Under the pieces are notes generated by a model. It saw nothing but the letters and a program-made list of their open reading frames with translations. It did no database searches and was not told the DNA's origin. A stretch of DNA of 35,318 bases from Blastocatellia bacterium (GTDB taxonomy: Bacteria > Acidobacteriota > Blastocatellia > UBA7656 > JADIYM01): contig JAJTWZ010000003.1 in the NCBI GenBank assembly GCA_021463145.1, forward strand, positions 1 through 35,318, written 5' to 3'. The translations under genes and the position numbers were made by a program. Below, piece by piece: positions 15,980 to 22,890 of the stretch. How positions within the stretch are numbered: the first letter of the stretch is position 1; every line of letters begins with the position of its first letter.

Positions 15980-17314
15980 ATGAAGCGACCGAACTCCGTC
16001 CAGGTCATCGTTTACCGGGAATCGGAATCCGGCCGCCAGTACCTGCTCCTTTTGCGCCACCGGCCCGGCTCGGACGATTTCTGGCAACCCGTCAGCGGTT
16101 CGCTCGAGGATGGAGAGACCTTTGCGGACGCCGCCATGCGTGAACTGGGCGAAGAGACGGGAATCGAACGGCCGGAGTCGCTCGTCGATATCGGCCTCGT
16201 CGACCGGTTCGAGATCGCCCCGGCCTGGCGCCAGCTCTACGAATCCGGCGTTACGCACAATGTGCAGGCGGCCTTTGCCGCCCGGGTGCGAGACGCCGTC
16301 GTATCCATCGATGATAGCGAGCATCGAGAGTATCGTTGGGCATCCTGCGAGCAGGCCCGTGCGATGCTGCGGTATGAACCGAACAGGCGGGCGCTGGAGC
16401 TCGTCGAGTCCGGTCTGTCGCACCTGATTCGCCGGCCTTTCTACGTCTCTCTTTCTCGAGGCCAGCTCGCTCTGGGGGAGCGCACGCTCGTGATGGGCAT
16501 TCTCAACGTGACACCGGATTCGTTCTCGGACGGGGGCACTTACACCGACGTCGGGCGTGCCGTGGAGCGGGCGCTCGAAATGGAGCGCGAAGGTGCGGAC
16601 TGCATCGACATTGGCGGTGAATCCACACGCCCCGGAGCCGCGCCGATCGATGCCGCCGAAGAGCGGCGCCGCGTCGAGCCCGTCATTCGGGCGCTTTCGG
16701 GACGATTGACCGTGCCTATTTCAATCGACACGACGCGCGCCGAGACGGCAAGGGCCGCAATCGACGCGGGAGCCAGGATCGTCAACGACGTTTCCGGACT
16801 GCGGTTCGACCCCGAGCTCGCGAGTGTCGCGGCGTCTACCGGTGTTGCGCTCGTGATAATGCATATGCGGGGAACGCCCGAAACCATGCAGAAGCTGGAG
16901 CCGGTTGCCGACATCAACCTCGAAGTGACGGCGGCCTTGTTGGAGGCGATGACCGTCGCAACCGACCGAGGCGTGGATCCGAAGCGCATCCTTCTCGATC
17001 CCGGCATCGGATTCGGCAAAACGGGCGCCCAGAACGTCGAACTGATTGCAAATCTCGACCGCGTCGCCGCCCTGGATCGTCCCTTGCTCGTGGGAACTTC
17101 GCGAAAGTCGTTCCTGGGCGCCTTGACCGGACGCAGCGCCGCCAATCGCGTTCACGCTTCGACCTCCAGCGCCGTGGCAGCGGTTCTCGGCGGAGCGCAC
17201 GCCGTTCGCGTCCACGACGTGGCGCCGACGGTCGACGCCGTCCGGGTTGCCGACGCGGTGCTTGCAGCGCGAGGACCTCGTACGCCGGTCGATCACGCAT
17301 CCCCGGTTCGTTGA
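15980..17314 (+). CDS. folP: Fusion of NudB-like dihydroneopterin triphosphate diphosphatase and dihydropteroate synthase (FolP)
   Basis: One uninterrupted 444-residue frame joins two folate enzymes. Residues 1-148 are a Nudix hydrolase: the entry KRPNSVQVIVY and FWQPVSGSLEDGE resemble E. coli NudB, the Nudix box is complete (G40, E46, R54-E55, E58-E59, G61), and YESGVTHNVQAAFAARV matches NudB's RYAPGVTRNTE region. Residues 165-434 are a full dihydropteroate synthase: MGILNVTPDSFSDGG, DIGGESTRPGA, PISIDTTRAE, NDVSGL, IMHMRGTPETMQ, DPGIGFGKT and GTSRKSFLG. The Nudix part would remove pyrophosphate from dihydroneopterin triphosphate; FolP joins pABA to the pterin diphosphate. The ATG at 15980 is preferred over a GTG at 15962. 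No other folate gene is in the window. Confidence 0.9.
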   Translation: MKRPNSVQVIVYRESESGRQYLLLLRHRPGSDDFWQPVSGSLEDGETFADAAMRELGEETGIERPESLVDIGLVDRFEIAPAWRQLYESGVTHNVQAAFAARVRDAVVSIDDSEHREYRWASCEQARAMLRYEPNRRALELVESGLSHLIRRPFYVSLSRGQLALGERTLVMGILNVTPDSFSDGGTYTDVGRAVERALEMEREGADCIDIGGESTRPGAAPIDAAEERRRVEPVIRALSGRLTVPISIDTTRAETARAAIDAGARIVNDVSGLRFDPELASVAASTGVALVIMHMRGTPETMQKLEPVADINLEVTAALLEAMTVATDRGVDPKRILLDPGIGFGKTGAQNVELIANLDRVAALDRPLLVGTSRKSFLGALTGRSAANRVHASTSSAVAAVLGGAHAVRVHDVAPTVDAVRVADAVLAARGPRTPVDHASPVR

Positions 17315-17340
17315 CAGGCTTTCGAGCAGCGCCCTAATAT
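17311..17340 (+). promoter_or_regulatory. Putative sigma-70 promoter of the acyl-CoA mutase operon
   Basis: A consensus TTGACA (17311-17316) overlaps the folP stop codon and is followed after 18 nt by TAATAT (17335-17340). The predicted start near 17347 leaves a leader of about 93 nt to the mutase ATG. Confidence 0.45.
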
Positions 17341-17439
17341 CCACCGTTCGGAACGCGACAACCTCAACCCCTTCAACGGCGTGCGTGCCGCGCGCGCGGA
17401 TTGTTCCGAGGTGTTCCCGTTCGACCGAGGAGACACCGA

Positions 17440-19125
17440 ATGAGTACGACCAAGAATCCGGCGTCCGGCACGTCCGAAGCGGAAGCGAGCTGGCAGGAGA
17501 AAACGCTAGAGCCGACGTTGCGGAAGATGCCGGAGCGGATGGAGCAATTCACTACTACGTCGCTTTATCCGATCAAGCGGCTCTACACGCCCTCCGACCT
17601 CGACGGAATCGACTTCGACGAGGATGTGAATTTCCCCGGACAGTTCCCGTACACAAGGGGCATTCACGCTACCGGTCATCGCGGGCGGCTCTGGACGATG
17701 CGGCAGTTCGCGGGATTTGGTTCGGCGTTCGACACGAACAAGCGGTTCAAATATCTCCTGGCACACGGCCAGACCGGACTGTCGACGGCATTCGACCTTC
17801 CGACGCTCATGGGTCTGGATGCCGACAGCCCCCTCTCGGAGGGCGAAGTCGGCAAGTGCGGAGTAGCGGTCTCGTCGCTCGCCGACATGGAAGCGCTTTT
17901 CGACGGCATTCCGCTGGAAGAAGTCACCACGTCGATGACGATCAATGCTCCGGCGTCGATGATCCTCGCGATGTATTTCGTCGTGGCCGAGAAGCAGGGC
18001 GCGAGTTGGCGGAAGATCTCGGGAACGCTCCAGAACGACATCCTCAAGGAATTCATCGCCCAGAAGGAATGGATCTATCCGCCTCGTCCGTCGATGCAGC
18101 TCGTGATCGACTCGTTCAAGTTCTGCACGGACGAAGTGCCTCGCTGGAATTTCGTGTCGGTTTCGGGGTACCACATTCGCGAGGCCGGATCGACGGCGAT
18201 TCAGGAGCTCGCCTTCACGCTCCGGGACGGTATCGAGTACGTGCAATGGGGCATTGACGCCGGCATGGATGTCGACGCGTTCGCTCCGCGCATCTCGTTC
18301 TTCTTCAACGCACACAACGATTTCTTCGAGGAGATCGCGAAGTACCGCGCTGCCCGGCGAATCTGGGCACGCGTCATGCGCGACCGCTTCGGGGCCAGGG
18401 ATCCGCGGTCGTGGCAACTCCGTTTCCACACGCAGACGGCAGGAGTAACGCTCACCGCCCAGCAGCCGTACAACAACGTGGCTCGCGTCGCGATCCAGGC
18501 ACTCGCTGGCGTGCTTGGCGGCACGCAGTCGCTGCATACGAACTCGCTGGACGAAACGCTCGCGCTGCCGAGCGAGCACGCGGCGACGATCGCGCTTCGG
18601 ACGCAGCAGATCATCGCGCATGAAACTGGTGTGACGAACACGGTGGATCCGCTCGCAGGTTCGTACTTCGTCGAGAAGCTCACGTCCGAGATGGAAGCCG
18701 GCGCACTCGAGTACATCCGGAAGATCGACGAGATGGGCGGCATGGTCGAAGCCATCGACCGCGGCTATCCGCAGAAAGAAATCCACGAAGCAGCATACGA
18801 GTTCCAGCGCGCAATGGAACGTGGCGAGAAGCTCGTCGTTGGCGTGAACGCCTACACCGAAGTATCGGACGAGAGCGTCCAGCCGCCGATGCTGGTCATC
18901 GACAACCAGACAGCGGAGTTGCAAATTCAGAGGCTTGCCGACCTTCGCGCTACGCGGGACTCGGACGGCGTGGCGCGCGCGCTCGACCTGCTGGCAGCTG
19001 GAGCGGCCGAGGGACGGAACACGATGCCGTTGCTCATCGACTGCGTTCGCGCCTACTGCACGCTTGGGGAGATGTGCGACGCACTGAAGGCTGTATACGG
19101 CGAGTATCAGGAACCCGATTTCTAG
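17440..19125 (+). CDS. B12-dependent acyl-CoA mutase large subunit, isobutyryl-CoA mutase-like
   Basis: This 561-residue catalytic (TIM-barrel) subunit starts at ATG 17440 with GAGGAG upstream. It would commonly be labelled methylmalonyl-CoA mutase. However, the substrate-pocket residues differ: RQFAGFG has Phe90 where methylmalonyl-CoA mutase has Tyr89, and [11 protein letters not shown] has Gln208 where it has Arg207. Phe/Gln at these sites is the published signature of isobutyryl-CoA mutase (IcmA Phe80/Gln198). 2-hydroxyisobutyryl-CoA mutase has Ile there plus an Asp at the site that is Ala117 here (LSTAFDLP). Conserved SGYHIREAG carries the active-site His. Size matches IcmA, which works with a separate small B12 subunit, encoded next. 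Likely reaction: isobutyryl-CoA to n-butyryl-CoA or a similar carbon-skeleton shift. Confidence 0.85.
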   Translation: MSTTKNPASGTSEAEASWQEKTLEPTLRKMPERMEQFTTTSLYPIKRLYTPSDLDGIDFDEDVNFPGQFPYTRGIHATGHRGRLWTMRQFAGFGSAFDTNKRFKYLLAHGQTGLSTAFDLPTLMGLDADSPLSEGEVGKCGVAVSSLADMEALFDGIPLEEVTTSMTINAPASMILAMYFVVAEKQGASWRKISGTLQNDILKEFIAQKEWIYPPRPSMQLVIDSFKFCTDEVPRWNFVSVSGYHIREAGSTAIQELAFTLRDGIEYVQWGIDAGMDVDAFAPRISFFFNAHNDFFEEIAKYRAARRIWARVMRDRFGARDPRSWQLRFHTQTAGVTLTAQQPYNNVARVAIQALAGVLGGTQSLHTNSLDETLALPSEHAATIALRTQQIIAHETGVTNTVDPLAGSYFVEKLTSEMEAGALEYIRKIDEMGGMVEAIDRGYPQKEIHEAAYEFQRAMERGEKLVVGVNAYTEVSDESVQPPMLVIDNQTAELQIQRLADLRATRDSDGVARALDLLAAGAAEGRNTMPLLIDCVRAYCTLGEMCDALKAVYGEYQEPDF

Positions 19126-19134
19126 AGGCCGACG

Positions 19135-19536
19135 ATGGAAAGAAAGATCCGAATTCTCATTGCGAAACCCGGCCTCGACGGACACGACCGAGGGGCAAAG
19201 GTCATTGCCCGCGCGCTCCGCGACGCTGGGATGGAAGTAATCTACACCGGCCTGCGCCAGACACCGGAGCAGATCGTGGCGGCCGCGGTACAGGAAGATG
19301 TGGATTGCATCGGCCTGTCGATTCTCTCCGGAGCTCATATGACGCTGTTTCCGCGCGTCCTCGATCTCATGAAAGAACAGGGGCTCGACGACGTGATCCT
19401 CTTCGGTGGAGGCATCATTCCTGACGAGGACGTTCCGAAACTCAAGGAGGTCGGCGTCGCTGAGATTTTCACTCCCGGAGCTTCGACGCAGGCCGTCATC
19501 GAGTACCTGCGGCAGCATGTCCGATCCGCGGCCTGA
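19135..19536 (+). CDS. B12-binding small subunit of acyl-CoA mutase (IcmB-like)
   Basis: This 133-residue cobalamin-binding domain contains the DxHxxG lower-ligand motif (D15-G-H17-D-R-G20), LSILSGAHM and FGGGIIP, the three loops that cradle the B12 nucleotide tail. It starts 9 nt after the large-subunit stop. Size and stand-alone form match IcmB/HcmB-type subunits and the separate C-terminal domain of archaeal-type mutases. It should form a heterotetramer with the preceding protein in the cytoplasm. Its 3' end overlaps the crotonase gene by 20 nt. No MeaB/IcmF-type G-protein chaperone is in the window. Confidence 0.92.
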   Translation: MERKIRILIAKPGLDGHDRGAKVIARALRDAGMEVIYTGLRQTPEQIVAAAVQEDVDCIGLSILSGAHMTLFPRVLDLMKEQGLDDVILFGGGIIPDEDVPKLKEVGVAEIFTPGASTQAVIEYLRQHVRSAA

Positions 19537-20197
19537 TCAGATCTCAGTCGATCGGGTCACTCCGGCAGTCGCCATAGTTGCGATCGAGCGGATCTCGCGG
19601 TTCAACACGCTGAGTATCGATACGCTCGAGGCGATCGACGCGGCATTCGTCGAACTCGCGGCCGACTCTGGTGTAGTAGCGGTTATCGTCAAGGGCAGCG
19701 GCGGCCGGGCATTCGCTGCCGGCGCCGACCTTCGGGAAGTGGGGGCTCTGAATCCCCGCGACGCTCTCGCATTTTCCGCGAGAGGGCGGCGGGTGTTCGA
19801 CAGGATCGAGCGAGCACCGCAGTTGGTGGTTGCGGCCATAGACGGGTATTGCATGGGTGGCGGGCTCGACCTCGCACTCGCGTGCGATGTCCGGCACGCA
19901 TCGCCGTCCTCTACGTTTGCCCATCCCGGCGCATTGCGTGGGATCGTGACCGGATTTGGCGGAACGGGCCGGCTGCCGCGATTGGTTGGACGTGCTAGCG
20001 CGTATGAGCTGTTCGTGACCGGCCGCACGCTTGATGCTGCCGAGGCGCTTTCGATCGGCCTCGTCGACCGGCTCGAGGACGACCCGCTCGCGTCCGCGCT
20101 TGACGTTGCTCACCGGACCGCCGAACGATGGCCGGTTGCCGCCGCCTGGATGAAGGGAAGTGCGGTGCGGTGGTGGCGAAAGGGCCGGCGAGGCTGA
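19517..20197 (+). CDS. Crotonase (enoyl-CoA hydratase/isomerase) family protein lacking the hydratase glutamates
   Basis: This 226-residue protein starts at ATG 19517, inside the end of the B12 subunit gene, implying translational coupling. Crotonase features are clear: [10 protein letters not shown] supplies one oxyanion-hole amide and [15 protein letters not shown] the other, followed by [20 protein letters not shown]. In enoyl-CoA hydratase the two catalytic Glu sit in GGGxEL and in xPExxLG; here they are Asp118 and Gly138. It therefore should not be assumed to be a hydratase. Other crotonase activities (decarboxylase, isomerase, thioesterase) keep the oxyanion hole but change these residues. 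The C-terminus is shorter than the usual 255-260 residues. Context suggests a substrate related to the acyl-CoA mutase. Confidence 0.8.
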   Translation: MSDPRPDQISVDRVTPAVAIVAIERISRFNTLSIDTLEAIDAAFVELAADSGVVAVIVKGSGGRAFAAGADLREVGALNPRDALAFSARGRRVFDRIERAPQLVVAAIDGYCMGGGLDLALACDVRHASPSSTFAHPGALRGIVTGFGGTGRLPRLVGRASAYELFVTGRTLDAAEALSIGLVDRLEDDPLASALDVAHRTAERWPVAAAWMKGSAVRWWRKGRRG

Positions 20198-20296
20198 ACA
20201 CGACCCGTCGAGAACGCCAGGATGGTTCCCTTGACCACCCGTCGCCCCCTGCTGTAGGAATGTCGGCCGAATCCCGACAAGAGGAGATCGCCGACC

Positions 20297-20785
20297 ATGT
20301 TCGAAGATCGCGACAAGAGCCGATTGCTCGCCAACCTCAAGAGTTTGCCGCACGAACTCGATGACCTCGTCGCTGGAATGTCGGATGACGAGCTTCGCTG
20401 GCGGCCGATTCCGAACAAGTGGTCGATCGCGGAGATTCTTGTGCACCTGCGAGATGTCGAGCGCGAGGTGTTTCAGGTGCGGATACGGCAGACCCTCCTC
20501 GAGGATCGTCCGACGTTCGCGGCCTGGGATCAGGAACGTGCGGCCGTCGAGCGCGACTATCTCTCCCAGAGCGCGACGGCAGCCCTCGCCGAATTCGGCG
20601 AAATCAGGAGTCAGACCGCGGCATTCCTGGAGTCGGCGCCGGTCGATCGGTGGCAACGGACTGGTATCCATCCCGCGCGGGGCGAGAAGACGGTCGAGGA
20701 GATGGTGACCTGGCAGATAAAGAGTCACGACCTCTCCCACCTCGTTCAGATCAAGGACATCCTGCGGATCAAGATGCCCTGGTAA
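20297..20785 (+). CDS. DinB-like metal-binding four-helix protein
   Basis: This 162-residue protein of the DinB_2 type has GAGGAG upstream of the ATG at 20297. The NKWSIAEILVHLRDVE segment (40-55) and KSHDLSHLVQI (142-152) supply the three conserved histidines (H50, H144, H148) of the metal site. Family members include bacillithiol- or mycothiol-dependent transferases and many uncharacterised stress-linked proteins. The function here is unknown. It lies 99 nt after the crotonase gene on the same strand and may or may not belong to that operon. Confidence 0.8.
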   Translation: MFEDRDKSRLLANLKSLPHELDDLVAGMSDDELRWRPIPNKWSIAEILVHLRDVEREVFQVRIRQTLLEDRPTFAAWDQERAAVERDYLSQSATAALAEFGEIRSQTAAFLESAPVDRWQRTGIHPARGEKTVEEMVTWQIKSHDLSHLVQIKDILRIKMPW

Positions 20786-20820
20786 GAGCTGGTCAGGCCG
20801 CATCGCCCGGCAGCAAGGCA

Positions 20821-20839
20821 ACCCGGGCTCACTCCGGGT
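20821..20839 (+). terminator. Weak hairpin after the DinB-like gene
   Basis: ACCCGG (20821-20826) and CCGGGT (20834-20839) form a 6-bp stem with a 7-nt loop, 35 nt after the stop. Only a short pyrimidine run follows. Confidence 0.3.
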
Positions 20840-20855
20840 CTTCCGAGAAGCGTGT

Positions 20856-20885
20856 TTGACGGTCGTTCGTCACGGCCGTTACACT
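20856..20885 (+). promoter_or_regulatory. Putative promoter of the S55-domain gene
   Basis: TTGACG (20856-20861), an 18-nt spacer and TACACT (20880-20885) are placed so that transcription would start near 20892, about 48 nt before the ATG at 20940, which itself has AAGGAG at 8-nt spacing. Confidence 0.35.
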
Positions 20886-20939
20886 TCACGCAGTGGTTGA
20901 CGCTCCCCGGAGCGTGTTGTCTCTCAAGGAGTTCCCCGG

Positions 20940-22814
20940 ATGAAGCACCTGTGTCTGGCCCTGCTCCTGTTGTATTGCGTGCCGACCGTCTCTCAGGCGC
21001 AGGCGTCGCCGCAGTCCGGCCCGGCCGTCGATGTGTCGAAGTACTTTCCGGTCGAAGACGTCCGTACCGGAATGCGCGGTTACGGACTGACGACGTTTAC
21101 CGGAACCACGCTCGAACGATTCGAGTTCGAGGTGCTGGGTGTAGTCGACGGGCAGCCGAATCCACGGCAGCGCCTCATTCTTGCGAGACTTTCCGGCGGA
21201 ATGCTCGAAAAGACTCGGGTATTCGCCGGTATGAGCGGCAGTCCGGTCTACATCGACGGGCGCCTGGTCGGAGCGGTCGCGTACACCTTCGCTTTCGCTT
21301 CCGAACCGATCGCCGGAATCACTCCGATCGGGCAGATGATCTCCCTGCTCCGCGACGTGCCGTCATCGCCGGCAAATCAATCGAGCGGTGGACTGTCGTT
21401 CCGCGATCTCGTAGCGACGCGATCGTCGGCCTCGCCGTCGGATGCGCTCAAACGGCTTCCGGGTCCGAACTCGATTTCCGGATTGAGCGCAGCAGCCGCC
21501 GCTCCTGTCCTTTCTTCATATGCCGGCCAGTCGCTTCGGCCGATAGCGACGCCGGTCGCATTCTCCGGCGTTTCACAGTCCGTGATCGACGTCTTCGCCC
21601 CTGAATTCGAGCGAATGGGATTGATGGCCGTCGCGGCGCCTGGTGGTGGCTCTCCCATCGAACCGATGAGTGCGGCGACGCCAGACACCCTCAAGCCGGG
21701 CAGTTCCGTCGTCGTTTCGCTCATTCGCGGAGATTACTCGGCCGGCGCAAGCGGAACGGTCACGGAGAGAGTCGGCGACCGGATATTCGCCTTTGGCCAT
21801 CCTTTCCTGAATCTTGGCGCGACGACGATGCCGATGGCCGAATCGGACGTCATCGTCGTCGTTCCGAATCTGAACAACTCGTTCAAGTTCGCGATACCGA
21901 CTCGCACGGTCGGATCGATCGGTCAGGATCGTTCGTCCGGCATCGGCGGCCTTCTGGGCCGCGCGCCCAGGATGATTCCCGTCCGCGTCAGCTTCAAGAA
22001 CAGCAAGGGCGAGACGAATCTCTACAACTACGAGATCATCAGCGATCCTCAACTCGCACCGCTTTTCCTCAATATCACGCTGATGTCTACCGTGACCGGA
22101 TCTGAGCGGCAGATAGGCGACCAGACGATAGACGTTCGCGGGACGATCCGTCTTGCGGGTCAGCCGGCCATCGCGCTCGAGAACCGGTTCGCCGGATCAT
22201 CGAATGCAGCTACCGCCGCCGCTCTGTCCATCGGGACGCCGATGCAGTTGCTCCTGGGCAGTGGATTCCGCGACGTGAATGTAGAGGGCGTCGACGTGAC
22301 GATATCGGCCACGGAAGACCTCAGCATCGGATCGCTCACCAAACTGCGCGTCAGCCAGACGCGCGTCGGGCGAGGCGAGACGGTCGAGTTGCAAGCGTTC
22401 GCCCGGACGGACGACGGCGTCGAGTACGTCGAACGCATCCCGATCGTCATCCCCCGCGACGCACCGCTCGGCAAGGTCGCGGTCCTCGTGGGCGACGGCG
22501 CCACGATCGCGCAATCGGACGAGAGTTTCGCGGGTTTTTCTCCGACGAACCTCTCGCAACTGGTCTCCGCGATCAATCGACTGAAGAAGAACGATCGCCT
22601 TTACGTGAAGCTCCTCCGCGCAAGCGGTGGCGCCGTGGTCGAGAATCAGGCGATGACCGCATTGCCGCCGTCGGTACTTTCCACGCTGGAGTCTCCTCGC
22701 TCGACGAGCGCGGTAACGATGCTTCAGACGGCGACGATCTTCGAGAAGGAACTGGCGCCGGCGCGGTTCATCGTCACGGGCCAACAGGTCATCCAGATCG
22801 ACGTCGTCCGGTGA
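20940..22814 (+). CDS. Secreted SpoIVB-type peptidase S55 domain protein
   Basis: This 624-residue protein has a signal peptide (MKHLCLALLLLYCVPTVSQA). Residues 44-135 contain GMRGYGLTTF, FEFEVLGV and FAGMSGSPVYIDG (probable catalytic Ser99), then GAVAY and IAGITPIGQM. Residues 260-345 contain LIRGDYSAGASGTVTE and IFAFGHPFLNLG (probable catalytic His287). Both halves resemble Bacillus SpoIVB, but there the His block comes first and the GMSGSP block last, so the domain order here looks swapped. The C-terminal 250 residues are beta-rich and have no named domain. It should act in the cell envelope as a serine protease or a protease-fold binding protein. The next gene, 76 nt on, encodes a secreted beta-propeller protein and is probably its partner. 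Confidence 0.85.
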   Translation: MKHLCLALLLLYCVPTVSQAQASPQSGPAVDVSKYFPVEDVRTGMRGYGLTTFTGTTLERFEFEVLGVVDGQPNPRQRLILARLSGGMLEKTRVFAGMSGSPVYIDGRLVGAVAYTFAFASEPIAGITPIGQMISLLRDVPSSPANQSSGGLSFRDLVATRSSASPSDALKRLPGPNSISGLSAAAAAPVLSSYAGQSLRPIATPVAFSGVSQSVIDVFAPEFERMGLMAVAAPGGGSPIEPMSAATPDTLKPGSSVVVSLIRGDYSAGASGTVTERVGDRIFAFGHPFLNLGATTMPMAESDVIVVVPNLNNSFKFAIPTRTVGSIGQDRSSGIGGLLGRAPRMIPVRVSFKNSKGETNLYNYEIISDPQLAPLFLNITLMSTVTGSERQIGDQTIDVRGTIRLAGQPAIALENRFAGSSNAATAAALSIGTPMQLLLGSGFRDVNVEGVDVTISATEDLSIGSLTKLRVSQTRVGRGETVELQAFARTDDGVEYVERIPIVIPRDAPLGKVAVLVGDGATIAQSDESFAGFSPTNLSQLVSAINRLKKNDRLYVKLLRASGGAVVENQAMTALPPSVLSTLESPRSTSAVTMLQTATIFEKELAPARFIVTGQQVIQIDVVR

Positions 22815-22890
22815 CTCAACTTCCACTTACGCAGTTTCAATCGGCCGGGTGCGCCTGCCCCGCTCACCCGGCCATTCCTTTGCGCACACC

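Noticed and set aside
14729-16423. A 564-codon antisense frame over the lipoprotein gene and the Nudix part of the folP fusion.
   Set aside because: Shadow of real genes, with an Arg/Asp/Val-rich product and no motifs.
17506-19518. A 670-codon open frame antisense to the mutase genes.
   Set aside because: High GC content and biased codon use leave long empty antisense frames. The product is Arg/His-rich with no motif and opposes well-supported genes.
17440-19536. A plain methylmalonyl-CoA mutase label.
   Set aside because: The Tyr and Arg needed to hold the methylmalonyl carboxylate are Phe90 and Gln208 here.
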